The notes under the pieces are model-generated. The model was not told the origin of the DNA. It was given only the letters and a program-made list of their open reading frames with translations, and did no database searches. DNA of 63,223 bases from Antribacter soli (GTDB lineage: Bacteria > Actinomycetota > Actinomycetes > Actinomycetales > Cellulomonadaceae), in NCBI RefSeq assembly GCF_021568775.1, contig NZ_JAKGSG010000010.1, positions 1 through 63,223 of the forward strand. The letters are read 5' to 3'. Positions 16,302 through 23,916 of this stretch are shown here, in pieces. The position numbers and the translations under genes were made by a program. The first letter of the stretch is position 1, and every line of letters begins with the position of its first letter.

Positions 16302-17390
16302 GTGGAATCGCCCGCGGGACTGACAGCCGTGGCGCTGTTCGTCCTCTGGCTGGGCTACGGCGTCCCGTATCTCGTGCGCCACCGGCACCGGCTCGCGGAG
16401 GCGCGGATCGGTGACCGATTCTCCTCGGGGCTGCGGGTGGTCGCCGTCGGTGGCACCGAGAAACTTATGGCAAATCGGGCGGATTCGACTACAGTTTCGG
16501 CCAAGATCGAGTCTGGGCAAGGGGGGGCGATGGCCGCCAGAACTCCGGTCAGCAGGGCGCAGACCGGCACGCCCCGCACGGGCGCCGCGGTCGAGGTCCG
16601 CCGCACTATGCACGTCCCCGACCGGCTGGTCCGGCTCGAGGCACGCGCGCGACGCGCGGCCCGGGCACGCCGACGACTCATCGTCACCCTGCTCCTGCTG
16701 CTGGCGAGCGCCGCCGCGTGGGCAGGCGTGGTACTCGACACGCTGCACTGGGGCGTCGCCTCGGTGCCGTCCGTGCTGCTCGTGCTCGTGCTCGCGCTCG
16801 GGCGTCGCGCCGCCGTCGCGGCCCGCCGCGCGGACGCGATGTGGGCGGCTGCACGGCGGGCCGCCCGGTCGCGCGCCACCGAGGCGCGCGTCCTCGCCGG
16901 CGGTGGCCCGCACGCGCCTCGGAACCGCCTGCGCGTCACCGGTGTGGCCGTCCACGGGTCCGACACGACCACGCAGGTGATCCCCCGCGTCGAGAAGAAG
17001 AAGCGCGACGTGCTCGACGAGATCCTCGAGCCGGAGCCCGAGCCCGTCAAGGTGGTCGAGGTCGACGAGCGCGGTGTCGTCCCGGCGCCGGTCGAGGAGC
17101 CGGGCGGCCTTGCGTGGAACCCCGTTCCCGTGCCGCTGCCCACCTACGTCACCAAGCCGCCGGCCCCGCGCCGCGAGCCGGTGCCGCTCACGGGTGGCAC
17201 CCCCGTGGTGCCCGCCGCCTCGGCACCGGACGCAGCGCCGGGCTCGGCACCGGCCGAGGGTGCCGTGGCCGACGACGCGGCGCGCCGCGCCGAGGACGAC
17301 CTGCTGCGCGGCGACGTGCCGCACACGCGGACCGAGACCCTGGCCCAGCCGCTCGAGGAGATCCTCGCGCGGCGCCGGGCCGCGGGGTGA
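16302..17390 (+). CDS. Actinobacterial membrane protein next to rimJ (Rv0996-like position)
   Basis: A 362-aa protein with an N-terminal membrane helix (LTAVALFVLWLGYGVPYLV), a cytosolic stretch, two more helices at about residues 125-165, and a long Pro/Glu-rich, probably disordered C-terminus ending LEEILARRRAAG. It matches by position and topology the uncharacterised protein downstream of rimJ in many actinobacteria. The start GTG 16302 is preceded by TACCGT at 16290-16295, 6 bp away, a leaderless arrangement; upstream in-frame codons lack support. Function unknown. Confidence 0.7.
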   Translation: MESPAGLTAVALFVLWLGYGVPYLVRHRHRLAEARIGDRFSSGLRVVAVGGTEKLMANRADSTTVSAKIESGQGGAMAARTPVSRAQTGTPRTGAAVEVRRTMHVPDRLVRLEARARRAARARRRLIVTLLLLLASAAAWAGVVLDTLHWGVASVPSVLLVLVLALGRRAAVAARRADAMWAAARRAARSRATEARVLAGGGPHAPRNRLRVTGVAVHGSDTTTQVIPRVEKKKRDVLDEILEPEPEPVKVVEVDERGVVPAPVEEPGGLAWNPVPVPLPTYVTKPPAPRREPVPLTGGTPVVPAASAPDAAPGSAPAEGAVADDAARRAEDDLLRGDVPHTRTETLAQPLEEILARRRAAG

Positions 17391-17460
17391 GTCGCCGGCT
17401 CACCGGCGCGATCGATTTGCGGACCCCGGCCCCCGGGGTGCTAAGGTTTGAACCGCTCAA

Positions 17461-17533
17461 GGGGCCATGGCGCAGTTGGTAGCGCGTCTCGTTCGCAATG
17501 AGAAGGTCGGGGGTTCGAATCCCCCTGGCTCCA
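17461..17533 (+). tRNA. tRNA-Ala (anticodon CGC)
   Basis: A full cloverleaf is visible: acceptor GGGGCCA/TGGCTCC, D-arm GCGC-AGTTGGTA-GCGC, anticodon stem TCTCG/TGAGA with loop TTCGCAA (anticodon CGC), and T-arm GGGGG-TTCGAAT-CCCCC. The CCA end is not encoded. Its 3' half is the integration site of the mobile element and is now supplied by the element's own copy. Confidence 0.97.
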
Positions 17534-17537
17534 CCCG
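17500..17537 (+). repeat. attL, 38-bp attachment repeat
   Basis: Starts GAGAAGGTCGGGGG and covers the 3' half of tRNA-Ala from the anticodon stem through the T-arm and acceptor end to 4 bases beyond. Identical to 32279-32316. Flanking bases differ at both sides, which fixes the 38-bp limit. Confidence 0.92.
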
Positions 17538-17540
17538 GTG

Positions 17541-17580
17541 AAGGCCGCTGAACCGCACGAAAGTGCTGATCAGCGGCCTT
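17541..17580 (+). terminator. Terminator after tRNA-Ala, supplied by the element
   Basis: AAGGCCGCTGA (17541-17551) pairs with 17570-17580 over 11 bp and is followed by CGGCATTC. It lies inside the element and replaces the chromosomal terminator, which was displaced to 32321. Confidence 0.65.
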
Positions 17581-17625
17581 CGGCATTCCCGCCGAGGCGC
17601 CCTGACGAAGGGCGAAATCATGGTT

Positions 17626-17701
17626 GTGCCACGGATCGTGCCACGCGTAGCGTGTGGGGCGCTGCGCGCGGTTGGGCTCGGACGCCAGGTGTGCCACGCG
17701 C
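17626..17701 (+). repeat. Left set of GTGCCACG repeats, probable integrase arm sites
   Basis: Three copies of an 11-mer occur: GTGCCACGGAT at 17626-17636, GTGCCACGCGT at 17638-17648 and GTGCCACGCGC at 17691-17701. The same motif recurs four times inside the right end (32059-32110). Repeats of this size near both att sites are expected for the N-terminal arm-binding domain of tyrosine integrases. Binding is inferred. Confidence 0.6.
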
Positions 17702-17712
17702 ACCTGACGGTC

Positions 17713-17973
17713 ATGGAAGCCCGTGACGAGAACCCCAAGGCCCTCTCCCACACCCCGATGTGGACGGTGGACGAGCTCTGCGCGAAGCTCCACACCACCC
17801 CTCGGGTCATCCACGCCTGGCGGCGGCGCGGCACCGCGCCCAAGGCGTACAAGATCGGTCGGCACCTGCTATTCGAGGAGTCCGACGTCCTGGAGTGGCT
17901 CCGGTCCCACGAGTCGACGTCGACGGACGACGACGCGCGTCGTGCGGACGACGACGGCGGGTCGGGGTGGTGA
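17713..17973 (+). CDS. xis: Excisionase / MerR-like HTH protein
   Basis: An 86-aa protein. The core MWTVDELCAKLHTTPRVIHAWRRRGTAPKAYKIGRHLLFEESDVLEWL is the winged-helix of Xis/HTH_17 proteins, whose aromatic-basic wing contacts DNA at att arm sites. The acidic tail is probably disordered. It starts about 12 bp after the last arm repeat, and its stop overlaps the integrase start (GTGA). It directs the integrase toward excision. The exact start is uncertain; in-frame codons further upstream would run through the arm repeats. Confidence 0.85.
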   Translation: MEARDENPKALSHTPMWTVDELCAKLHTTPRVIHAWRRRGTAPKAYKIGRHLLFEESDVLEWLRSHESTSTDDDARRADDDGGSGW

Positions 17974-19331
17974 GCGCGATGACGTCCACCCGACGGCTAC
18001 GGCCTGGCCAGCACGGCGAGATCTTCGTCTACCGGACCGGCAAGCAGTGGCGCGCTAAGGTGCGCCTGCGGCTCCTGGACGGCTCCGACACCCAGGTCTC
18101 ACGGGTACGGGCGACGGCGACGGAGGCGCGGCTCGCGGTCCAGGAGGGCGTCACCGAGCGACTGGGCGCGGCGCAGGGCTCGGTGGACCTGAAGCCGGAC
18201 TCGAAGGTCGGGCTGGCGTGCCGCCAGTGGGTGACGGAGATGCGCTCCCGTACCCGATGGCCGAACGCGCCCGTGCTGCCGCAGACGGTCGACGAGTACG
18301 AGCGGCTGCTCGGCAACCACGTGGTCCCGCACCTCGGGAAGCGGCGGCTGAACGAGCTCACCCCCGCCGGGTGCCAAGCGTGGCTCGATGGGATCCTCGA
18401 CCGGGGCCGGGCGGGCGGGAAGCACGACATGCTCGCGACGGCGGTCCAGGCGCGGAGCGCGCTCGTCGCGGTGCTGGACCGTGCGGTGATCCACGACGCC
18501 CTGCGGGACAACCCTGCGCGCAAGACGATCGCGCCAGCCAAGAAGAAGCCCGAACCGCGGGCGATGTCGGCTGTGGGCGTTGCCCGTCTGCGGGCTGCCG
18601 TGCGGGCGTGGGAGGAGTCGCGTCGCGGCAGGCCGGGGCCGAGACCGACCGGGCACCTGCCCGCGGTCATCGACGTGATGCTCGGGACCGGGATGTGCAT
18701 CGGGGAGGTCATGGCGCTGCGATGGGGCCAGGTCAACCTGTCCCCGGACGGGCTGCCGACGATCGCCGTGGAGGCGACGATGGTCGACATCAAGGGTCAG
18801 GGAACGGTGCGCCAGCCGAGGCCGAAGTCGGAGGCGGGGGAGCGGACCATCATCATCCCGCCGTTCACCGCCGAGTCTCTGGCATCGATCCGTCCCGAGG
18901 TCACGACCGCTGAGACTCCGGTGTTCCCGTCGCGTCGGTTCCGGGACGAGCGCAACGTCCTCAAGCCGCAGACGCCTGCGAACGTCCGCCGGACGTTGCG
19001 CGAGGCGCTGGACGAGGCACAGATGACCGGCGAGGTGTACCCGCACCTGCTGCGCAAGACCGTCGGCACGGTCGTGGCGCGGAGGATGGGCGTGGCCGAC
19101 GCGGCGTCGCTGCTGGGACACCGGATCGACGCCGGCGTCACCGGGCGGCACTACATCGAGAGGCTGCGCCTTGCGCCCGACACGTCGGCGGTGCTTCAGG
19201 CGATGGTGGAGATCGGCGACGAGGAGCTCGCGAAGGCGCTCGGTATCGAGGTGCCCGACGGCGGGGCGGTGGTCGCCCCGCGTGAGTCGGTGACGGTCGG
19301 GGCCGCAGACCAGGACGCGACGGGTTGGTGA
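17970..19331 (+). CDS. int: Tyrosine integrase with catalytic Arg replaced by Cys
   Basis: A 453-aa site-specific recombinase. It has an N-terminal arm-binding domain (about 1-70), a SAM-like core-binding domain (about 75-185) and a catalytic domain (about 200-420). The expected active-site residues are present as HLLRKT (His and second Arg), LLGHR (His) and GRHYIER (Tyr nucleophile). However, the segment that normally reads T-G-x-R-x-x-E is TGMCIGE: Cys about 243 stands in place of the first catalytic Arg (codon TGC at 18696-18698). That Arg activates the scissile phosphate in the family, so activity should be strongly reduced or lost. The gene overlaps xis by 4 bp. Confidence 0.93.
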   Translation: MSAMTSTRRLRPGQHGEIFVYRTGKQWRAKVRLRLLDGSDTQVSRVRATATEARLAVQEGVTERLGAAQGSVDLKPDSKVGLACRQWVTEMRSRTRWPNAPVLPQTVDEYERLLGNHVVPHLGKRRLNELTPAGCQAWLDGILDRGRAGGKHDMLATAVQARSALVAVLDRAVIHDALRDNPARKTIAPAKKKPEPRAMSAVGVARLRAAVRAWEESRRGRPGPRPTGHLPAVIDVMLGTGMCIGEVMALRWGQVNLSPDGLPTIAVEATMVDIKGQGTVRQPRPKSEAGERTIIIPPFTAESLASIRPEVTTAETPVFPSRRFRDERNVLKPQTPANVRRTLREALDEAQMTGEVYPHLLRKTVGTVVARRMGVADAASLLGHRIDAGVTGRHYIERLRLAPDTSAVLQAMVEIGDEELAKALGIEVPDGGAVVAPRESVTVGAADQDATGW

Positions 19332-19338
19332 GGACCAA

Positions 19339-19372
19339 GGGCTTGCGTGGTGCCGTGACACCACGCAAGCCC
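19339..19372 (+). terminator. Terminator after int
   Basis: GGGCTTGCGTGGTG (19339-19352) pairs perfectly with 19359-19372 around CCGTGA. It begins 7 bp after the integrase stop. Confidence 0.75.
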
Positions 19373-19386
19373 CTGCCGCTTGTCGG

Positions 19387-19416
19387 TGATATCTACTATC
19401 CTGGATCCTGATATCA
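19387..19416. promoter_or_regulatory. Probable VapB operator with two GATATC sites
   Basis: TGATATC at 19387-19393 and TGATATCA at 19409-19416 are two GATATC palindromes 22 bp apart, about two helical turns. They lie just upstream of vapB and its GGGAGG ribosome site. VapB-VapC complexes usually autorepress through paired palindromes of this kind. Confidence 0.5.
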
Positions 19417-19436
19417 ACCAGTGGGAGGTGGTCGTG

Positions 19437-19652
19437 ATGACTCGGACTGTGATCGACGTAGACGACGAGAAGCTCGCAGCGGCGGCAGAGATCTTCGGGA
19501 CGACGACCAAGGTTGCGACGGTGAACGCCGCCCTGGAGGACGCGATCAAGCGGCGCAAGCGCCAGGCGTTCTTCGACAGGCTGGAGGCCGGCGGGATGCC
19601 GGACCTCACCGGACCGATCGAGCACGGCGACCGCTCCGCCGGAGCGGCCTGA
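19437..19652 (+). CDS. vapB: VapB-type antitoxin
   Basis: A 71-aa protein beginning MTRTVIDVDDEKLAAAAEIFG, then TTTKVATVNAALEDAIKRRKR, the pattern of DUF2191/VapB ribbon-helix-helix antitoxins. The C-terminal tail (about 52-71) would wrap the toxin. A GGGAGGTGG ribosome site precedes the ATG at 19437. It lies 2 bp before vapC. As an addiction pair on an integrated element, its plausible job is to stabilise the element. Confidence 0.85.
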   Translation: MTRTVIDVDDEKLAAAAEIFGTTTKVATVNAALEDAIKRRKRQAFFDRLEAGGMPDLTGPIEHGDRSAGAA

Positions 19653-19654
19653 CG

Positions 19655-20071
19655 GTGGCGGAGCGGTTCCTCGTCGACAAGTCGGCATTCGCGCGGTTCG
19701 CCAAGCCCGCGGTCCGCACTGCGCTCCAGCCGCTCCACCTGGCCGGAGTTCTGGCGGTCTGCGGGGCGGTCGAGGTCGAGATCCTGTACTCGGCACGATC
19801 GAAGGCAGAGGCGCAGGAGATCCGCGACGAGCTGTCCGGCTTCGACTGGCTGCCCACACCGGACGAGGTGTGGGACCGGGCGCTGGAGATCCAGTCGGGA
19901 CTGATCTCGGCGGGCACCTGGCGCGCGGTCTCCCTGCCGGACCTCGTGATCGCGGCCACGGCTGAGCGCCACGGGGTCACCGTGCTCCACTACGACGGGG
20001 ACTTCGACATGATTGCGGCCGTCACGGGCCAGCGAACGCAATGGGTCGTACCTGCGGGCACAGCGGACTGA
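19655..20071 (+). CDS. vapC: VapC-type PIN-domain toxin
   Basis: A 138-aa PIN-fold RNase. Acidic Mg-binding residues appear in order: Asp8 (FLVDKSAF), Glu40 (GAVEVEIL), Asp96 (SLPDLVIAA) and Asp114/116 (HYDGDFD). All four positions are kept, so the toxin should be active unless bound by VapB. It starts at GTG 19655, two bases after the vapB stop, which implies coupled translation. Such toxins cleave tRNA or rRNA; the target here is unknown. Confidence 0.9.
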   Translation: MAERFLVDKSAFARFAKPAVRTALQPLHLAGVLAVCGAVEVEILYSARSKAEAQEIRDELSGFDWLPTPDEVWDRALEIQSGLISAGTWRAVSLPDLVIAATAERHGVTVLHYDGDFDMIAAVTGQRTQWVVPAGTAD

Positions 20072-20168
20072 TCGTACGAGGGGCTCAAGCCGTCCGGTCC
20101 CGGACCGCGTCCCGGACGCAGTTGCCTCGGCTGACCGCGAGTGCCGGTTGCCGAGATTCTCCGGTTGT

Positions 20169-20252
20169 GTTGAGTCAACCCAACCCAAGTTGTCCGGATC
20201 CTCTGGTCCCGTTGAATCAACGGAACCCAATTTGACCGGATCCTCCGGCAGG
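20169..20252 (+). repeat. Two tandem imperfect 42-bp repeats
   Basis: Copy 1 spans 20169-20210 and copy 2 20211-20252. Shared blocks are GTTGARTCAAC, AACCCAA and CCGGATCCTC in the same register. They fill part of the 288-bp gap between vapC and the minus-strand gene ending at 20360. No gene is seen in this gap. The role is unknown; a protein-binding or old recombination site is possible. Confidence 0.65.
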
Positions 20253-20359
20253 CAATTTGCCAGAACCGTTGATGTCCGGCAGTCGCGCCGTCGTCAACGA
20301 CGGGTGCTGCCTGAATGACACACCTGTCATTCCAGGGTGCGCCGCGTACCCGTCCGCCG

Positions 20360-20719
20360 TCAAGGTGCCAACGGATGAGGCCCGGCGTCGTTCAACGTGA
20401 TGTCGAGGGCGTAGATGCCGCCGTGGTTGGCGTCGAATCTCCAGGCGGGGCGGCCGTCCCGGGTGAGCGCGTAGCAGTAGCCGGTGGCCAGGACCGCCTG
20501 CTCGACGTCCGGCATCGTCGCTCCTGCTGTCACATCGATCGTGGCGCGTCGTGCCCAGAGGAGGTCGGCGTCGCCGGTCCAGAGCTCGCACGAGGCGAGC
20601 GTTGGGCCCGTTCCCGCATACCTGACCCGCAGCGCCACGGGGTAGGTGCGCGGGTGGATCCTGCTGAGGGCGTCGCGGATCTGCGCGAGCAAGTCCGCCG
20701 GAACGGTGTCGATGCTCAC
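20360..20719 (-). CDS. Hypothetical protein downstream of HAD phosphatase
   Basis: A 119-aa protein from GTG 20719, beginning VSIDTVPADLLAQIRDALSR and containing CELWTGDADLLWARRATIDVTAG and GRPAWRFDANHGGIYALDI. I recognise no family. The regular hydrophobic pattern and balanced composition suggest a real folded protein, unlike the Arg/Pro-rich alternative frame that overlaps it. It directly follows the HAD phosphatase gene and is probably co-transcribed with it. Confidence 0.6.
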   Translation of the reverse strand: MSIDTVPADLLAQIRDALSRIHPRTYPVALRVRYAGTGPTLASCELWTGDADLLWARRATIDVTAGATMPDVEQAVLATGYCYALTRDGRPAWRFDANHGGIYALDITLNDAGPHPLAP

Positions 20720-21542
20720 GCAGCGTCCCAGCCGCGGTGGGCGCGTTGAGGAGTGCCCGCAGGACAGGCACGACGCCGTCCTCGTCGATGGTCCCGGCGA
20801 TCTCGTCGGCGGCCTCCCGCACAACAGCGGGCGCATGTCCCATCGCGACCCCGTGCGCCGCCCAGCGGAGCAGCTCGAGGTCGTTGGGACCGTCCCCGAC
20901 GGCAATCGTCCGGCCGGGCGGGACAAGGTGCCGAAGGCGGATGGCTTCGAGCGCCGTTGCCTTGGACAGGTTCGGCGGGGTGACGTCGAGCCAGTCGTCG
21001 TCGGCGTGTGTCACCGTCGCCCCGAGCGTGCGCAGGGGCTCGACGGCGGCGCCAACGTCGGGTGCTCGGAGGATGATGCGTGGCGTGGCCCGCGGGAGCG
21101 GTTCACCAGGACCGAGGACACGCTGAGCACCATTGATGTGCCCGTCGGGGAAGAGGCGGCTGACCGCGTATCCCCAGCCGATCAGCTCGATCCCGACCTG
21201 GACCGCCGGGATGAAGGCGCGGGCGAGGTCCAGGATCGGGGCCGGGTCGAGCGTGCCGGCGGTCTCCACGATGTAGCCACCGCGCTCGGCCGGGTCGAGG
21301 CGCGCGACCACGGCGCCGTTCGAGCAGACGATCCAGCCGTCGAGGAGGCCGAGGCAGCGAGCGATGGGCAGGGCACCGACGAGGGACCGGCCGGTGGCCA
21401 GGACGACGAGGTGCCCGGCCGCCCGGACTGCCGCGATGGCGTCGACGGTGGGGGCTGGGACCGTTGTCCCACCCTGGGACGTCAGGGTCCCATCGATGTC
21501 GAGCGCCAAGAGGTGGGGCCCGGGATAAGGGGTTCGCGTCAT
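20720..21542 (-). CDS. HAD hydrolase, Cof type (3' end disrupted or read-through)
   Basis: The recognisable protein is about 270 aa. It has motif I ALDIDGTLT, motif II VVLATGRS, a C2-type cap domain, motif III lysine within NLSKATALEAI, and motif IV VGDGPNDLELLRWA. These mark a Cof-type sugar-phosphate or cofactor phosphatase, cytosolic. The reading frame does not stop at the domain end; it runs on to 20217 through the next gene as an Arg/Pro-rich tail. A single-base shift near 20725-20745 would restore a TGA overlapping the next gene's GTG, so a frameshift or sequencing error at the 3' end is likely. Start ATG 21542, with 21551 as an alternative. Confidence 0.75.
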
Positions 21543-21595
21543 GCTCCTCATCGAACGTGCGACGCGCCGCGCCAGACACCCCGCCTGGGCGTGAG

Positions 21596-22654
21596 ATGAC
21601 TGGCAGCATTTCCCTGTCCGACTGGGAACTCTCGTGTCCCGGCGTTCCGTCCCCGGGGGAGGCGGCCGTGGTGGCTCGGAGTCTGAAGGCGCGGCAGGCC
21701 GCGCTCGTCGCGGAGGTGCGAACTCGGGGCGGCTCGTGGGTGCAGGTTGCTGCGGCGGTCCAGCGACAGTTCGGCGTCAACCGGCGGGCGGCACTCCGGA
21801 TCGCGCACGGCTGGTCGCAGGGGGAGGCGGCGGACCGGTGGAACCTGCGCTGGCCGGACGACCCCAAGACGTTCAAGAACTTCTCGTACTGGGAGCAGTG
21901 GCCCGCTTCGACCGGCTACGCGCCGTCGCTGGAGGTCCTGGCGCGACTGGCCGAGCTGTACGAGTGCTCGGTCGCGGACCTCGTTGCCGACGTCGCCGAC
22001 TTTGGTGCAGGCGTTCCGGGGGCGCACCTCGCGGGCGTGCTCGAGCCAGGCGGCGCCGTCGCGATGCTGGAGGGCATGGACGTGAACGACGTCGCCCGCG
22101 TCGCCTCGTCCTGGGCCGCGCAGGCAGGGTCCGTCGTCGCGGGACGCTCCATGCTGCTCAAGCTCTCCGCCGGGCTGTCTCTCGCTGCTGCCTCCGCACA
22201 TCTACTGCCCGACGGGGGTGGCACGTCGGCGGCGGCCGGCGCCGCGCAGGAGGGGTTCAGCGGGATCTGGCACTCCCGGTACGTCTACCGACGCCCCGGG
22301 ACCGTCGAGGAGATCGTCGGCGAGCACTACGTCGTCGCACGTCAGCAGGGCTCTCGGTTCGTCGCACAAGGGCTGCCTCATTCGACCGGTTCGGAGTTGC
22401 GGCTGGAGCTCAACCTCGATCCGCCGGTCGCGACTGGGACCTGGCGGGAGACGACCTCACCGACCGGCCAGTACCGCGGAGCCACCTACCACGGCGCGCT
22501 GCAGATGGTCATCGACCCATCTCGCCAGAACCTGTCGGGCATGTGGCTCGGTTTCGGCCGCCGGTTCACCGTCAACGCGGGGGAATGGACGCTGACTCGA
22601 CAGGAGACCTCGACGAGCAAGGCGGTCCAGAAGGCGTATCACGAGCGCGTCTGA
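21596..22654 (+). CDS. XRE-like HTH protein with C-terminal beta domain
   Basis: A 352-aa protein divergent from the HAD gene. The N-terminal half has a helix-turn-helix type arrangement (VQRQFGVNRRAALRIAHGWSQGEAADRWN ... YAPSLEVLARLAELYECSVADLVAD), similar to actinobacterial XRE-like regulators that sense nutrient status. Residues about 215-345 form a beta-rich domain (FSGIWHSRYVY ... EHYVVARQQGSRFVAQG ... SGMWLGFGR) that could bind a ligand. I do not know a characterised member. The ATG 21596 is close to GTGAG. The 3' end overlaps the convergent desulfhydrase gene by 16 bp. Confidence 0.7.
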   Translation: MTGSISLSDWELSCPGVPSPGEAAVVARSLKARQAALVAEVRTRGGSWVQVAAAVQRQFGVNRRAALRIAHGWSQGEAADRWNLRWPDDPKTFKNFSYWEQWPASTGYAPSLEVLARLAELYECSVADLVADVADFGAGVPGAHLAGVLEPGGAVAMLEGMDVNDVARVASSWAAQAGSVVAGRSMLLKLSAGLSLAAASAHLLPDGGGTSAAAGAAQEGFSGIWHSRYVYRRPGTVEEIVGEHYVVARQQGSRFVAQGLPHSTGSELRLELNLDPPVATGTWRETTSPTGQYRGATYHGALQMVIDPSRQNLSGMWLGFGRRFTVNAGEWTLTRQETSTSKAVQKAYHERV

Positions 22655-23556
22655 ACGGTGGCCGTCTCGAAGTCGGGTCCGGTGACCATTGCGACGATCG
22701 TCGTCCCGGGCGGGTAAGCGTTGTCGGCGATCTGGGCGAAGAGGCCCGCGAGCATCTTGCCGACGTAGACCCAGTCGAGCCGGAGCCCGTGCCGGGAATC
22801 GAATTCGTCGAGGAACGCGTCCAGGTCAGCGTTGCGCTTGGCGTACCCGCCAAAGTGGAAGTCGAGCTCAATGGACCAGTTTCCGGTCGTGTGGCCGAGC
22901 GCGGCGGTCTGGAGGCGGGCGACGTCGTCGGACAGGAAGCCGGCGCCCTTGAGGGCGGCGAACCCGACCGCTCTTGCTCCGGGTGCGACTTCCTCAAGCC
23001 CGGCCGCGATGCCGGCCAGTGTCCCGCCTGTCCCAACGGGACAGCAGATGACGTCGAACGGCTCGTCGATCTCAGCCACGAGTTCCGCGCACCCGCGCAC
23101 TGCCGGGATGTCGCTACCACCTTCCGGGACGACGAACGGGTCGTCGAACTCGGCGCGCAGCGTGTCGAGCACATGCGGGTCGGCTTTGCGGCGGTAGGTC
23201 TCGCGGTCGAGGTACGTCAGGCGCATCCCGTGGTCGACGGCGTACTGCAGCGACGGGTTCAGCGGGTCGTGCGGCTCGCCGCGCACGACGCCGACCGTCT
23301 CGAAACCGAACAGCGCACCCGCCGCTGCCACGGCGCGCAGGTGGTTGGAGTACGCACCCCCGAAGGTGAGCAGCCGGGCCGCACCCGCCTCACGGGCGGC
23401 GACGAGCGTGTACTTCAGCTTCCGCCACTTGTTGCCCGGCAGGTCGGGGTGGATCAGGTCGTCGCGCTTCAGCACGAGGCGCACCCCCGCGGTCGTCAGG
23501 CGCTCGTCGGCCAGCTCCTGCAACGGAGACGGCAGCACCAGACCGGGAACGTCCAC
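22639..23556 (-). CDS. D-cysteine desulfhydrase / ACC deaminase family PLP enzyme
   Basis: A 305-aa fold-type II PLP enzyme. The PLP lysine lies in GNKWRKLKY (about residue 43), followed by FGGAYSNHLRAVAAAG and the phosphate-binding glycine loop CPVGTGGTLAG. Homologues release ammonia from D-cysteine (with sulfide) or from 1-aminocyclopropane-1-carboxylate, the ethylene precursor; sequence alone does not separate the two. GTG 23556 was chosen because it opens the conserved fold directly; longer in-frame versions add an unlikely hydrophobic leader. It is metabolic cargo of the mobile element. Confidence 0.85.
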   Translation of the reverse strand: MDVPGLVLPSPLQELADERLTTAGVRLVLKRDDLIHPDLPGNKWRKLKYTLVAAREAGAARLLTFGGAYSNHLRAVAAAGALFGFETVGVVRGEPHDPLNPSLQYAVDHGMRLTYLDRETYRRKADPHVLDTLRAEFDDPFVVPEGGSDIPAVRGCAELVAEIDEPFDVICCPVGTGGTLAGIAAGLEEVAPGARAVGFAALKGAGFLSDDVARLQTAALGHTTGNWSIELDFHFGGYAKRNADLDAFLDEFDSRHGLRLDWVYVGKMLAGLFAQIADNAYPPGTTIVAMVTGPDFETATVQTRS

Positions 23557-23916
23557 CCGGGCAGTCTGGCACGCCGTGTGCCGGGGCCGTTCGACGGAAG
23601 GCGGCACGACTCGAAACAGATGCACCAGCATCAGCAGCACGAGCACACAACGAGAGAAGACCACCTACGAGCCAGACGACGACAGCCAGGCAGGCAGATA
23701 ACACCCACACAGACCAGATCCACGAATCAGATCCAGACCAGATAACGCATCACGCCTCTTGCAGATCGCGGCCATGGTCCGGTGTGGCGCCGCAGTTCGG
23801 CGATTGGGTGAGCGCACCCGCGTTGTCTAGCCGGACGGGGGTCGGGAGCCCGGCCCACCCCGGTACGCCGCTGTCCGCCCGTCGTCGTAGCGGCCCGCAG
23901 CCGGTTCCGGTCGTAG
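23557..23916. other. 360-bp intergenic region, purine-rich on the plus strand
   Basis: No convincing gene. About 23610-23750 is a low-complexity A/G/C stretch with repeated CAGATCC and CCAGAC words, followed by ordinary GC-rich sequence. Small open frames here have biased Arg/Gly composition. It may hold the promoter of the desulfhydrase gene; I see no clear hexamers. Confidence 0.5.

Noticed and set aside
17457-17852. Minus-strand frame containing PGGFEPPTFSLRTRRATN
   Set aside because: Same artefact, antisense to tRNA-Ala and the attL repeat, overlapping xis.
20169-20252. Possible CRISPR repeats
   Set aside because: Only two copies, directly adjacent, with no spacers and no cas genes in the window.
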